This document shows, piece by piece, positions 27,470 through 36,414 of a DNA stretch of 64,000 nt (positions within the stretch are counted from its first letter, which is position 1; each line of letters begins with the position of its first letter). Source of the stretch: Afifella aestuarii (GTDB lineage Bacteria > Pseudomonadota > Alphaproteobacteria > Rhizobiales > Afifellaceae); assembly GCF_004023665.1 (NCBI RefSeq), contig NZ_SAUF01000001.1:434001-498000 (forward strand), read 5' to 3'. Below the pieces are notes generated by a model. That model saw only the letters and a program-made list of their open reading frames with translations. It was not told where the DNA came from and made no database searches. The position numbers and the translations under genes were made by a program.

Positions 27470-28822
27470 ATGAGCACCAACGATAGGACGAGTCTGTCTC
27501 GCCGCAGCCTCCTCAAGGCCTCCGCTGCCGGCGCGACCGTACTCGCGGCCCCGCATTTCTTCATCAAGGGTGCGTACGCGGCCGAATACTGCAACATGCC
27601 GACGGGCGACACAGTCACGCTCGGTTTCAACGTGCCGCAGACGGGCCCTTACGCCGATGAAGGCCTCGATGAACTCAAGGCCTTCAAGCTCGCCGTCAAG
27701 CATCTGAACGGTGAAGGCGACGGCGGCGCGCTCAACACGTTCAAGCCGTCGAACCTCAAGGGCAACGGCATTCTCGGCAAGAAGGTCGCCTATGTATCGG
27801 GCGACACGCAGACGAAGTCGGATGCCGCCCGCGCGTCGGCCAAGCGCATGATCGAGAAGGACGGCGCCTTGATGATCTCCGGCGGTTCCTCGTCGGGCGT
27901 CGCGGTCGCGGTGCAGTCGCTGTGCCAGGAGACCGGCGTGATCTTCATGTCCGGCCTCACGCATTCCAACGACACGACCGGCAAGGACAAGCGCCGCTAC
28001 GGCTTCCGCCACTTCTTCAACGCCTATATGTCCGGCCAGGCGCTCGGCCCGATCCTCGCCCAGGAATACGGCAAGGACCGCAAGGCCTATCACCTGACCG
28101 CCGATTACACCTGGGGCTGGACGCAGGAAGAATCGATCAAGGACGCCACCGAGAAGCTCGGCTGGGAGACGGTGCAGACCGTGCGCACGCCGCTCGGTGC
28201 CGGCGATTTCTCGCAGTATCTGACGCCGGTCCTGAATTCCGGCGCCGACGTGTTGATCCTCAACCATTACGGCTCCGACATGGTGAACTCGCTGCGCCAG
28301 GCGGTGCAGTTCGGCATGCGCGAGAAGCAGGTGAACGGCAAAGACTTCCAGATCGTCGTGCCGCTCTATTCCGAGCTGATGGCGATGGGTGCCGGCGAGG
28401 CGGTGAAGGGCATCCTCGGCACCGCCAACTGGAACTGGCAGCTCGACAACGACGGCACCAAGGCCTTTGCGAAGTCGTTCGGCCAGGAATACGGCCAGCC
28501 GCCGTCGCAGGCGGCGCAGACCTGCTACGCCCAGACGATCCTCTACGCCAATGCCTGCGAGACGGCGGGCGAGTTCACGCCGCCGGCGGTGATCAAGGCG
28601 CTGGAAGGCTTCGAATTCGAGGGCCTCGGCAACGGCAAGACGCTTTATCGCGCCGAAGACCACCAGTGCTTCAAGCCGGTGCTCGTTGTGAAGGGCAAGG
28701 AAAACCCCTCCAACCAGTTCGACATCCTGGAAGTCGTCGAAGTGGTGCCGACCGAACAGGTGACCTACGACCCGTCGATCTTCGGCGGCGAACTCGGCCC
28801 CTACGAGGTCAAGGGCTGCTAA
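27470..28822 (+). CDS. branched-chain-amino-acid-type ABC substrate-binding protein, Tat-like signal
   Basis: Periplasmic binding protein of the LivK/UrtA type, 450 residues. The N-terminus has a twin-arginine-like signal (LSRRSLLKASAAGATVLAAP) and a cleavage region near AYAAEYC. The mature part begins VTLGFNVPQTGPYADEGLDE, and SGGSSSGVAVAVQSLCQETG is the typical ligand-cleft block. Six cysteines in the mature protein could form disulfides, which would fit export of a folded protein by Tat. GGAGGA stands 10 bases before ATG. It is the first gene of a complete five-gene transporter with no catabolic gene alongside, so the ligand is unknown. Confidence 0.87.
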   Translation: MSTNDRTSLSRRSLLKASAAGATVLAAPHFFIKGAYAAEYCNMPTGDTVTLGFNVPQTGPYADEGLDELKAFKLAVKHLNGEGDGGALNTFKPSNLKGNGILGKKVAYVSGDTQTKSDAARASAKRMIEKDGALMISGGSSSGVAVAVQSLCQETGVIFMSGLTHSNDTTGKDKRRYGFRHFFNAYMSGQALGPILAQEYGKDRKAYHLTADYTWGWTQEESIKDATEKLGWETVQTVRTPLGAGDFSQYLTPVLNSGADVLILNHYGSDMVNSLRQAVQFGMREKQVNGKDFQIVVPLYSELMAMGAGEAVKGILGTANWNWQLDNDGTKAFAKSFGQEYGQPPSQAAQTCYAQTILYANACETAGEFTPPAVIKALEGFEFEGLGNGKTLYRAEDHQCFKPVLVVKGKENPSNQFDILEVVEVVPTEQVTYDPSIFGGELGPYEVKGC

Positions 28823-28838
28823 GGCCCAAGCAACCGGT

Positions 28839-28907
28839 GCCGACCGCCTGTGCGCGGTCGGCTTCCTCCCCCCGTTGATGCCTGATCGACCCGCTTTGCG
28901 AGCGGGT
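28839..28907 (+). terminator. two consecutive hairpins after the binding-protein gene
   Basis: First stem GCCGACCGC / GCGGTCGGC (28839-28847 with 28854-28862), second stem ACCCGCT / AGCGGGT (28889-28895 with 28901-28907). They fill the 95-base gap before the permease. Neither has a U-tract, so they more likely protect the binding-protein mRNA or reduce read-through than end transcription. Confidence 0.55.
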
Positions 28908-28917
28908 TGGAGGGGAT

Positions 28918-29934
28918 ATGGACGCGCTTATTCTTCAAATTTTGAACGGTCTCGACAAAGGCGCCGCCTATGCGCTCATCGCGCTCGGTCTGACGCTCGT
29001 CTTCGGGACGCTCGGTGTCGTCAACTTCGCCCATGGGGCGCTTTTCATGCTCGGCGCTTTCTGCGCCGTGACCATGCAGAAGCTTCTGACCCTGTCGACG
29101 CGGGTTCGCGACGAGAGCATCACCTTCTTCGAAGCCTATAAGGAAGTCCCGTATCTGGAGAGCTGGCTCGGCGATACGGGGCGGATGATCATCGATTATT
29201 CGGTGCCGCTTTCGATCCTCCTGACGATCCCCGTGATGATGCTCGTCGGCGTCGTCATGGAGCGCGGCCTCATCCGGCATTTCTACAAGCGCAGCCATGC
29301 CGAGCAGATCCTCGTCACCTTCGGCCTCGCGATCGTGCTGCAGGAGATCATCAAGGCAATCTTCGGCGCCAACCCTGTGCCGGTGCCGGCACCGCCGGCC
29401 GTTGCCGGCTCCGCGTCGATCGGCGAATGGTTCGGCCTCGGCCCGGCGATCTCCTATCCGTGGTGGCGTCTCGTCTATCTCGCCTTCTCTCTCGTCATTC
29501 TCGCCGCCGTCTTCGCCTTTCTGCAGCTCACCACCTTCGGCATGACCGTTCGGGCGGGCATGCGCGACCGCGAGACGGTCGGGCTTCTCGGCATCGACAT
29601 CGAAAAGCGCTTCATCATCGTGTTTGCGCTGGCGGCGATCGTCGCCGGCCTCGCCGGTGCGATGTACGCGCCGATTCTCGCGCCCAACTACCATCTCGGC
29701 ATGGACTTTCTGGTGATCTCCTTCGTCGTCGTGGTGGTCGGCGGCATGGGATCGCTCGGCGGCGCGGTCGCGGCAGGCTTCCTTCTCGGCATCCTGCAAT
29801 CCTTCGCCTCCATGACGGAGGTGAAATCGATCCTGCCGGGCATCGATCAGATCATCATCTATCTCGTCGCCGTCGTGATCCTCTTGGTGCGCCCGCGCGG
29901 TTTGATGGGCCGCTCCGGGATCATGGAGACCTAA
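28918..29934 (+). CDS. branched-chain-type ABC permease, LivH/UrtB-like
   Basis: Inner-membrane permease, 338 residues with about eight helices. The LivH motifs are [20 protein letters not shown] and [20 protein letters not shown] at the N-terminus, MRAGMRDRE-type cytoplasmic loop ([20 protein letters not shown]), and [19 protein letters not shown]. An insert of about 45 residues ([20 protein letters not shown] and following) between the early helices makes it longer than LivH of about 300 residues. GGAGGGG precedes the ATG. Confidence 0.9.
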   Translation: MDALILQILNGLDKGAAYALIALGLTLVFGTLGVVNFAHGALFMLGAFCAVTMQKLLTLSTRVRDESITFFEAYKEVPYLESWLGDTGRMIIDYSVPLSILLTIPVMMLVGVVMERGLIRHFYKRSHAEQILVTFGLAIVLQEIIKAIFGANPVPVPAPPAVAGSASIGEWFGLGPAISYPWWRLVYLAFSLVILAAVFAFLQLTTFGMTVRAGMRDRETVGLLGIDIEKRFIIVFALAAIVAGLAGAMYAPILAPNYHLGMDFLVISFVVVVVGGMGSLGGAVAAGFLLGILQSFASMTEVKSILPGIDQIIIYLVAVVILLVRPRGLMGRSGIMET

Positions 29935-29936
29935 GC

Positions 29937-31175
29937 ATGGTCAAGAAAGTCATCCAAAAAATCCGCAAGGCCGCGATTTCCGATCCGGATTTCGAAGTCT
30001 CCACCCGGCAATTGCCGCCGCGGGGGCCGGAAACGAAGCCGATGACGCCGGTCGACAAGGACTGGATCGCCATCGTCGCCTTCACGATCATCATCCTTGC
30101 CATGCCGTGGTGGCTGCAGCCGCTCGGCGCCGCCTATCCGGACCTCATGCAGAAGTTCGCGATCTACGGCATCTTCGCGCTCGGCTTCAATCTGCTCTTC
30201 GGCCTGACGGGCTACCTCTCCTTCGGGCACGCCGCCTTTCTCGGCGTCGGCTCCTATGCGGCGGTGTGGTCGTTCAAGCTCTTCACCATGAACATCATCC
30301 CGGCGGTCCTCTTCGCGATGCTGATCGCCGGGGTTCTCGCCGTCGTCATCGGCTTCATCAGCCTCAGACGGTCGGGCATCTACTTCTCGATCCTGACGCT
30401 CGCGCTTGCCCAGATGTGCTACAATCTCGCCTATTCGGTCTTGACGCCGATCACCAACGGCGAGACCGGTCTGCGCGTCTTGCGCGACGATCCGCGCTAT
30501 CTCGACGCCGCCTTCGGTGCCGAGCATCAGGGCGTGCTTCTCGGCAATCTCTTCGGCGAGAGCATGGTCGGATATCCGGGCTTCTATCTGTGCGCGGTGC
30601 TTCTCATCATCGCCTTCTACATCGCGCTTCGGATCATGCGCTCCCCCTACGGCATGATGCTGCGGGCCATCAAATCGAACCAGAACCGCATGATCTATAC
30701 GGGCTTCAACCCGCGTCCCTACATGCTGACGATCTTCATCATCTCCGGCATGTATGCGGGGCTTGCGGGCGCGCTCCTTGCCATCACCGATCCGCTGGCC
30801 GGGGCGGAACGCATGCAGTGGACGGCCTCGGGCGAGGTCGTGCTGATGACCATTCTCGGCGGTGCCGGCACCATTTCCGGACCGATCCTCGGGGCGGCCA
30901 TCATCAAATATTTCGAGAACATCTTCTCGGCCCTGAACGACAGCGCGCTCGCCTCGGCCTTCTCGTTCCTGCCGCACAGCGTCCAGGAATTCGTCGTCAC
31001 TATTCTGAGCCCCTTCGTCGGCGAGGGATGGCATCTGACGCTCGGCCTCCTCTTCATGGTGATCGTCATCTTCCTGCCCGGCGGCATCATGGAAGGCATC
31101 CGGCGGACCTACCGCTTCCTGCGCGGGCATGGACGCGGATCGAAGACGCAGACCGATCTGCAGGCTGCAGAGTGA
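29937..31175 (+). CDS. branched-chain-type ABC permease, LivM/UrtC-like
   Basis: Second permease, 412 residues, starting two bases after the LivH-like stop. A polar ~45-residue N-terminal extension precedes the first helix. The LivM motifs are [20 protein letters not shown] and [31 protein letters not shown], and [18 protein letters not shown] followed by [15 protein letters not shown]. The C-terminal tail is basic. Confidence 0.9.
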   Translation: MVKKVIQKIRKAAISDPDFEVSTRQLPPRGPETKPMTPVDKDWIAIVAFTIIILAMPWWLQPLGAAYPDLMQKFAIYGIFALGFNLLFGLTGYLSFGHAAFLGVGSYAAVWSFKLFTMNIIPAVLFAMLIAGVLAVVIGFISLRRSGIYFSILTLALAQMCYNLAYSVLTPITNGETGLRVLRDDPRYLDAAFGAEHQGVLLGNLFGESMVGYPGFYLCAVLLIIAFYIALRIMRSPYGMMLRAIKSNQNRMIYTGFNPRPYMLTIFIISGMYAGLAGALLAITDPLAGAERMQWTASGEVVLMTILGGAGTISGPILGAAIIKYFENIFSALNDSALASAFSFLPHSVQEFVVTILSPFVGEGWHLTLGLLFMVIVIFLPGGIMEGIRRTYRFLRGHGRGSKTQTDLQAAE

Positions 31176-31186
31176 AAGGCTGACAG

Positions 31187-31945
31187 ATGACCAACGCAGT
31201 CCTGCATGTGTCGGAAGTGCAAAAGAGCTTTGGGGGCCTTCGCGCCCTCACCGACATCGAGCTCCAGGTGGAACAGGGCAAAACCCACGCCATCATCGGG
31301 CCGAACGGCGCCGGCAAATCGACGCTTCTCAATGTGTGCATCGGGCGGCTGCCGCCCGATTCCGGCACCGTCACCTTCGATGGGCATCTCATCACCGGGC
31401 GGCCGCCCTACGAGATCAACCAGCTCGGTGTGGCGCGCGTCTTTCAGACGCCGGAGATCTTTCCCGATCTCTCGCTTCTGCAGAACGTCATGGTGCCGGC
31501 CTTCGCCAAGCGCGACGGAACGTTCCGCATGAGCGCGCTTTCCTCGCTCGAAAAGGAGACGGATCTGCGCGACGAGGCGGAGAAGCTTCTGGAGGATGTC
31601 GGGCTTCTGCAGTTCTACGCCAAGCTCGCCTCCAGCCTGTCGCGCGGCGACAAGCGACGGCTCGAACTCGCCATGTGTCTCATCCAGCATCCGAAGCTTC
31701 TGCTTCTCGACGAGCCGACGGCGGGCATGTCGCGGCACGACACCAACCGCACCATCGATCTTCTCAAGCAGATCAAGGAGCGCGGCATGACCAAGGTGAT
31801 CATCGAGCACGACATGCATGTCGTGTTCTCACTTGCCGACCGCATCTCGGTTCTGGCGCAGGGCAAGATCATCGCCGAAGGGACGCCCGACGAAGTGCGC
31901 GGCAGCCCGCGCGTGCAGGAAGCCTATCTGGGAGGAGCGCATTGA
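31187..31945 (+). CDS. branched-chain-type ABC ATPase, LivG/UrtD-like
   Basis: ATP-binding protein, 252 residues. Walker A is IIGPNGAGKSTLLNVCIG, the signature has the less common form SSLSRGDKRRLELAM, Walker B is LLLLDEPTAGMSRHDTN, and the switch region is VIIEHDMHVVFSLADRI. The MSRHDT stretch after Walker B is characteristic of the LivG/UrtD branch. It starts 11 bases after the LivM-like gene and its stop overlaps the next ATG by one base. Confidence 0.92.
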   Translation: MTNAVLHVSEVQKSFGGLRALTDIELQVEQGKTHAIIGPNGAGKSTLLNVCIGRLPPDSGTVTFDGHLITGRPPYEINQLGVARVFQTPEIFPDLSLLQNVMVPAFAKRDGTFRMSALSSLEKETDLRDEAEKLLEDVGLLQFYAKLASSLSRGDKRRLELAMCLIQHPKLLLLDEPTAGMSRHDTNRTIDLLKQIKERGMTKVIIEHDMHVVFSLADRISVLAQGKIIAEGTPDEVRGSPRVQEAYLGGAH

Positions 31946-32775
31946 TGAACGCCATGATGACCGGGACGGGCGAGGCGACCCCGATCGATCCCAAGGCGTC
32001 GACGGCTGCGAACCCGCAGGCGCCGGGCACCGCCCAGACGAAGATGATCGAGAGAACTGGCTACGAAGAAGGCGCCTTCTTTTCCTGCCGCGATCTGCAT
32101 GCCTATTACGGCGAGAGCTATATCGTGCAGGGCGTCAGCTTCTCCATCCAGGAGAGGGAGGTGCTCGCCCTTCTCGGGCGCAACGGCGCCGGCAAGACCT
32201 CGACCTTGCGCACCATCGCGCGCGCCAGCAATCCCGAACTCAGGCAGGGCGAGATCTGGCTCAAGGATCAGGCGCTGCACAAGATGGTCGACTATCAGGC
32301 GGCGCGGGCCGGCGTCGTGCTGGTGCCGGAGGATCGGCGCATCATTCCGGGGCTGACGGTGGAAGAAAACCTCGTCCTCGCCCGCATCGAGGAGCCGCGC
32401 GGCTGGGAAATCGAAGAGGTTTACGAGCGTTTTCCGCGGCTTGCCGAGCGGCGCAACCAGGAAGCCACGACGATGTCGGGCGGCGAACAGCAGATGCTGG
32501 CGGTCGCCCGCGCGCTGGTGCGCGATCTGAAGCTCCTGCTCCTCGACGAGCCCTATGAGGGGCTGGCGCCTGTCATCGTGCGGGAGATCGAAAAGATCGT
32601 GGCCGAGATCAAGGAGATCGGCATCACCACGGTGATCGTGGAGCAGAACGCCGTCGCCGCCCTGCAGCTCGCCGACCGGGCGATGATCCTCGACATGGGC
32701 GAGGTGGTCTATGAGGGGACGGCGAAGGAAGTCCTCGAGAACGAGGATCTCAGGCACGAATATCTGGCTGTGTGA
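31945..32775 (+). CDS. branched-chain-type ABC ATPase, LivF/UrtE-like
   Basis: Second ATPase, 276 residues. Walker A is LLGRNGAGKTSTLRT, the signature TMSGGEQQMLAVARAL, Walker B LLLLDEPYEGLAPVIV, and IVEQNAVAALQLADRAMIL is the LivF-type switch region. An unusual N-terminal extension of about 45 polar residues precedes the domain (which starts at FFSCRDLHAYYGES). Either the extension is real or translation starts later; the TGATG overlap with the upstream gene supports the longer form. It is the last gene of the operon. Confidence 0.9.
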   Translation: MNAMMTGTGEATPIDPKASTAANPQAPGTAQTKMIERTGYEEGAFFSCRDLHAYYGESYIVQGVSFSIQEREVLALLGRNGAGKTSTLRTIARASNPELRQGEIWLKDQALHKMVDYQAARAGVVLVPEDRRIIPGLTVEENLVLARIEEPRGWEIEEVYERFPRLAERRNQEATTMSGGEQQMLAVARALVRDLKLLLLDEPYEGLAPVIVREIEKIVAEIKEIGITTVIVEQNAVAALQLADRAMILDMGEVVYEGTAKEVLENEDLRHEYLAV

Positions 32776-32829
32776 TCGGCCCGGCGATCCGGGCGGCCGC
32801 GGGTGTGTCACCGGCGGCCGCTTATTTCC

Positions 32830-32874
32830 CGCTATTCCTGCCGTCTATTTTTCGACCGTCTACTTCTCTGCCGT
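32830..32874 (-). repeat. 15-bp in-phase repeat at the end of the DUF2233 gene
   Basis: On the minus strand three 15-base units follow one another: ACGGCAGAGAAGTAG, ACGGTCGAAAAATAG, ACGGCAGGAATAGCG. The first ends with the gene's own stop codon and the second repeats the last four codons and the stop in frame (T-A/V-E-K-stop). Confidence 0.75.
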
Positions 32875-33612
32875 CACGGCGATGATCGGGCCGAGCGGGA
32901 AGAAACCGTCGGCGCGGCGCAGCTCGGGGGCGTAGAGGCTCGAAATCGAGCCGTCGAGGAAGAGAGCGTTGTCGCAGCCGATCCGGTCCTTGAAGAAGCC
33001 TGAAAACTCCCAGAACGTCACCGGGCCTTCCGAGACCGCGAAAACGATCTCGCCCTTTTTGGTGACGCAGACGCCGTTTCTTTTCTTGGCGCTGTCGCTA
33101 TCCTTCAGGAAACGTGGATGGCGCTTGCCGTCGATGAGGAGCATCGGGCCGGACTGGGTGGCGAAATCCGCCGGCGGCTTGCGGCGCAGATAGGCCTCCG
33201 TCTCCAGAACCCCCGCTTTGCCGCCGCCGATCCAGAAGATGCCGTTCGGCAGCATGTGGAAATTGCCGGGGCCCTTGTTGGTGTTGGCGCTCTTCACCGT
33301 GCGGCCGTCTTCGATATAAAGGCCGACCGGCGAGAAATCCTCGTGGTACATGCCGCCGTTCATGGCGAAGACGAGACGCTTTCCCTCGCTCTCGAGCGCC
33401 GATTTCAGCGCCCGGAACGAGCCATAGGGCTTGCCCGTCGCGTCGTTGAGATAAAGGCGGACGTCGTCGGTTGCGGGATCGAAGCGGCAGACGGCATAGG
33501 AGCGTTCGCCGTCGCGCGTCACCTCGCAATTCTGGCCGGCGGCAAAGGCGGGGCCGAGAAGGGCGGAGGGAATGGTGAGGCCCGCAAGAAGCAGGGAAAG
33601 AAATCTGCGCAT
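32860..33612 (-). CDS. secreted DUF2233/phosphodiester-glycosidase-family protein
   Basis: A 250-residue exported protein of the DUF2233 group, related to the NAGPA phosphodiester glycosidase fold. The signal peptide is MRRFLSLLLAGLTIPSALLG with cleavage near AFAAG. Conserved blocks are LVFAMNGGMYHEDFSPVGLY, FHMLPNGIFWIGGGKAGV, SGPMLLIDGKRHPRF, and GCDNALFLDGSISSLY, the last matching the family's active-site region. The substrate is not known. The gene is convergent with the ABC transporter operon, and its stop is followed by in-phase repeats. Confidence 0.85.
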   Translation of the reverse strand: MRRFLSLLLAGLTIPSALLGPAFAAGQNCEVTRDGERSYAVCRFDPATDDVRLYLNDATGKPYGSFRALKSALESEGKRLVFAMNGGMYHEDFSPVGLYIEDGRTVKSANTNKGPGNFHMLPNGIFWIGGGKAGVLETEAYLRRKPPADFATQSGPMLLIDGKRHPRFLKDSDSAKKRNGVCVTKKGEIVFAVSEGPVTFWEFSGFFKDRIGCDNALFLDGSISSLYAPELRRADGFFPLGPIIAVTAEK

Positions 33613-33783
33613 TCCTCCGGTTAGCCCGGACCGGCGGCGAAGTCATCCCGACACGTTGCGAAGAAGGGCCGGCACCGCCCGAAGAGCCCAGACGATGCGA
33701 AGGGGCGGCACGAGGCGAAGGGCGGTCTGCCCCTCACGCGCAAGGCCATGAGCGAACTTACGCAATTGTGCGGGATGAAAGAA

Positions 33784-33812
33784 TTGAGAGGAGCGGGCCA
33801 AGTTGCTATATG
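33784..33812 (+). promoter_or_regulatory. leuC: candidate leuC promoter
   Basis: TTGAGA (33784-33789), a 17-base spacer, then TATATG (33807-33812), within the 408-base region between the DUF2233 gene and leuC. Predicted transcription starts near 33819, giving a leader of about 200 nt. The leader has no leucine-rich peptide or classic attenuator. A 52-codon open frame begins at 33820 but has no ribosome site and no family I recognise. The part upstream of the promoter holds nothing I can identify. Confidence 0.5.
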
Positions 33813-34020
33813 CAGCGCCATGTCGTCGAACGAAACGCCCAAGGCCGGATCGCGCGGAGCGATCGGGGCCATCTTCCATTCCACGCACGCTTTTGCGGCG
33901 ATCGACGACCATGCGCGTCTGCCCTGGCGGTTTTTTGCGCGTCTCTTCGCCTCCGACGGATCGCTTACGAGCGCCTGACGGCGCCCTTTCCCCTTTTTGC
34001 GATCACAATTGAGTAGACCC

Positions 34021-35427
34021 ATGAAACCGAGAACGCTTTACGACAAAATCTGGGACGACCATCTGGTCGACCGGCAACCCGACGGCACGTGCCTCCTCTA
34101 TATCGACCGTCATCTCGTGCACGAAGTGACGAGCCCGCAGGCCTTCGAGGGCCTTCGGATCGCCGGCCGCAAGGTGCATGCGCCGGACAAGACGCTCGCC
34201 GTCGTCGATCACAACGTGCCGACGACCGACCGCTCGAAAGGCATCGACGATCCGGAATCGGCGTTGCAGGTCGACACGCTCGCCACGAACGCCGCCGATT
34301 TCGGCATCGAATATTACAACGAACTCGATATGCGGCAGGGCATCGTCCACATCATCGGGCCGGAGCAGGGCTTCACGCTGCCCGGCATGACGATCGTGTG
34401 CGGCGACAGCCATACCTCGACGCATGGCGCCTTCGGGGCGCTGGCGCACGGCATCGGCACGTCCGAAGTGGAGCATGTGCTCGCCACCCAGACGCTCATC
34501 CAGTCGAAGGCGAAGAACATGCGCGTCACCGTCGACGGCAAGCTGCCGGACGGCGTGACGGCGAAGGACATCATCCTCGCGATCATCGGCGAGATCGGCA
34601 CGGCCGGTGGCACCGGCCATGTCATCGAATATGCCGGCGAGGCGATCCGCTCGCTGTCGATGGAAGGCCGCATGACGGTGTGCAACATGTCGATCGAGGG
34701 CGGTGCCCGCGCCGGCATGATCGCCCCCGACGAGATCACCTATGCCTATATCGCCGACCGGCCGCGGGCCCCGAAGGGCTCGGCGTGGGACATGGCGAAG
34801 GCCTATTGGGAGAGCCTGCCTTCCGACGAGGGGGCGCATTTCGATCGGGAAGTCCGGCTCGACGCGGCCAATCTGCCGCCGATCGTGACCTGGGGTTCAT
34901 CGCCCGAAGATGTCATCTCGGTTCTCGGCGCGGTGCCGAACCCCGACGATATCGCCGACGAGAACAAGCGCGCCTCAAAATGGCGGGCGCTCAAATATAT
35001 GGGCCTGACGCCGGGCACCAAGATGACCGACATCACGCTCGACCGCGTCTTCATCGGCTCGTGCACCAATGGCCGCATCGAGGATCTCAGGGCTGCCGCC
35101 AAGGTCGCGGAAGGCCGCAAGGTCGCCGAGAGCGTCAATGCCATGGTGGTGCCGGGATCGGGCCTCGTGAAGGCGCAGGCGGAAGCGGAAGGTCTCGACA
35201 AGATCTTCCTCGCCGCGGGCTTCGAATGGCGCGAGCCGGGCTGTTCCATGTGCCTTGCCATGAATGCCGACAAGCTCGCCCCGGAAGAGCGCTGCGCCTC
35301 CACCTCGAACCGCAATTTCGAGGGGCGCCAGGGTTTCAAGGGCCGCACGCATCTCGTGTCGCCAGCGATGGCGGCCGCGGCGGCGATCGCCGGGCGCTTC
35401 GTCGACGTGCGCGATTGGGGCCACTGA
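34021..35427 (+). CDS. leuC: 3-isopropylmalate dehydratase large subunit LeuC
   Basis: Isomerises 2- to 3-isopropylmalate in leucine synthesis, together with LeuD, using a [4Fe-4S] cluster. The protein has 468 residues. [16 protein letters not shown] opens it, [11 protein letters not shown] and [20 protein letters not shown] are substrate and cluster-domain motifs, and the cluster cysteines lie in [13 protein letters not shown] and [13 protein letters not shown] at 33997 would add eight residues; ATG 34021 matches the family N-terminus. leuD is 2 kb downstream rather than adjacent, as is common in the order. The stop codon begins a 15-16-bp repeat array. Confidence 0.97.
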   Translation: MKPRTLYDKIWDDHLVDRQPDGTCLLYIDRHLVHEVTSPQAFEGLRIAGRKVHAPDKTLAVVDHNVPTTDRSKGIDDPESALQVDTLATNAADFGIEYYNELDMRQGIVHIIGPEQGFTLPGMTIVCGDSHTSTHGAFGALAHGIGTSEVEHVLATQTLIQSKAKNMRVTVDGKLPDGVTAKDIILAIIGEIGTAGGTGHVIEYAGEAIRSLSMEGRMTVCNMSIEGGARAGMIAPDEITYAYIADRPRAPKGSAWDMAKAYWESLPSDEGAHFDREVRLDAANLPPIVTWGSSPEDVISVLGAVPNPDDIADENKRASKWRALKYMGLTPGTKMTDITLDRVFIGSCTNGRIEDLRAAAKVAEGRKVAESVNAMVVPGSGLVKAQAEAEGLDKIFLAAGFEWREPGCSMCLAMNADKLAPEERCASTSNRNFEGRQGFKGRTHLVSPAMAAAAAIAGRFVDVRDWGH

Positions 35428-35489
35428 ATCTCAGACCACTGAATCTCGGGCCATTGAGAACTGCTCACCCTGAACTCTCAGGGATCTGA
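35425..35489 (+). repeat. 15-16-bp stop-codon repeat array after leuC
   Basis: TGA recurs at 35425 (the real stop), 35440, 35455, 35471 and 35487, spaced 15, 15, 16 and 16. The first three are in one frame and the units are alike (TGAATCTCAGACCAC, TGAATCTCGGGCCAT, TGAGAACTGCTCACCC). The array leads directly into the terminator at 35496. Confidence 0.75.
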
Positions 35490-35495
35490 ATACGG

Positions 35496-35524
35496 AAAGG
35501 GCCGTCCCTCGGGCGGCCCTTTTT
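35496..35524 (+). terminator. rho-independent terminator of leuC
   Basis: Nine-bp stem AAAGGGCCG / CGGCCCTTT (35496-35504 with 35514-35522), nine-base loop, T-run to 35524. Confidence 0.88.
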
Positions 35525-35554
35525 CGTTGGGGTTTTTCGGGTGGTGCGCCGCGT

Positions 35555-35827
35555 TCAGCGATGCACGATCTTGTTGAAGCGGCTGGTGCGGCCGCCGGCC
35601 GTTTCGTTCTGGACGAGAAGCGCCAGGTTGCCGCCCTCGAAGGTTTCGAACCAGGTCTCCCAGGTGATCGATTCCAGGCCCTCGTCAGCGTCGCCGAAAT
35701 CGATCCGAAGCACGCCGACGCCGTCGCCCTCTGTGGCCGTTGCGGAGACCATCGCAGGTTTGCCGCCGCGCTCTTCGACCCACTTCTTGATGTCTTCGTG
35801 GCGTATCAGTTTGTGCGCTTCACTCAT
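35555..35827 (-). CDS. small conserved hypothetical protein
   Basis: A 90-residue acidic protein with no signal peptide or membrane segment. It resembles a small alphaproteobacterial family I know only as hypothetical, with the pattern IKKWVEERGGKPAMV, GVLRIDFGDADEG, ITWETWFETFEGGNLALLVQ and the C-terminal GGRTSRFNKIVHR. No function is established. It is convergent with leuC and its ATG follows GAGGAGACAG. Confidence 0.8.
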   Translation of the reverse strand: MSEAHKLIRHEDIKKWVEERGGKPAMVSATATEGDGVGVLRIDFGDADEGLESITWETWFETFEGGNLALLVQNETAGGRTSRFNKIVHR

Positions 35828-35960
35828 CGCTGTCTCCTCTGGGTTTGCTGAGGAAACAGGTGCGATTGGCTCCGGTTCCCCGGGAATTGGGGGCTATCCC
35901 GCGGGAGCAGACGGGTGGGGCGGTCCTCCCCGGGTGAGCCGCTCCGCCCAAGCGCCCACA

Positions 35961-35993
35961 CATAAAAACAGGCGGGGCCGCGGCCCCGCCTGT
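35961..35993 (-). terminator. terminator of the small secreted-protein gene
   Basis: Perfect 13-bp inverted repeat ACAGGCGGGGCCG / CGGCCCCGCCTGT (35968-35993). Read on the minus strand it is followed by TTTTTATG. It ends transcription of the gene at 36043-36414. The rest of 35828-35967 holds nothing recognisable. Confidence 0.9.
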
Positions 35994-36042
35994 CATCACC
36001 CGCAAATTGCGGGAAGGCTCTTAAAGCTCTGCCGACGAGAGC

Positions 36043-36414
36043 TTAGTTGTTGGTGCCTTCGGTGCCCGGAGCGTACGGCTCCAGCGGACGGTCACGGCTT
36101 TCCTCGCCGGCCATGTTCGAGTCCGAAGACGCCGAATCCATCGACTCCGAGTACATCGTCTTGTCGTCGTCACAGGACACGTAGACCTCGCGGTCGTTGT
36201 CCATCATCGTGTAGTAATTGCCGGTCTCGCAGGTTTCCGGACGCTCGCCCGAGGTCTCACCCGGGCCGTAAATCCGGGCTTCCTGCTCGGTCTCGGTGTT
36301 GACGATCACCTTGTTGTCCGAAGCGTCCTTGCGCAGGATCATTTCAGCGTTGGCGGCGCTCACGCCCACCATCATGGCGGTCATGGAAACGGCGGTCAGC
36401 TTGGCGATATTCAT
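36043..36414 (-). CDS. small secreted hypothetical protein
   Basis: A 123-residue exported protein of no family I recognise. The start is ATG 36414 with AAGGAG 7 bases upstream. The signal peptide is MNIAKLTAVSMTAMMVGVSA with cleavage after ANA. The mature part is acidic, with two cysteines (PETCETGNYYTMM and VYVSCDDD) that could form a disulfide, then a Ser/Asp-rich low-complexity stretch (SESMDSASSDSNMAGEESRD). The good ribosome site, signal peptide and strong terminator show it is a real gene. It is monocistronic. Confidence 0.8.
   Translation of the reverse strand: MNIAKLTAVSMTAMMVGVSAANAEMILRKDASDNKVIVNTETEQEARIYGPGETSGERPETCETGNYYTMMDNDREVYVSCDDDKTMYSESMDSASSDSNMAGEESRDRPLEPYAPGTEGTNN

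Noticed and set aside
27460-27486. An eight-codon ORF (ATG 27460) overlapping the start of the Liv-type binding protein
   Set aside because: The Shine-Dalgarno sequence abuts its ATG with no spacing, so it is unlikely to be translated; the binding protein's ATG is correctly spaced.
36119-36147. Three GANTC (CcrM) sites within 29 bases
   Set aside because: They fall in the Ser/Asp-rich coding stretch, where such codons produce GANTC by chance.
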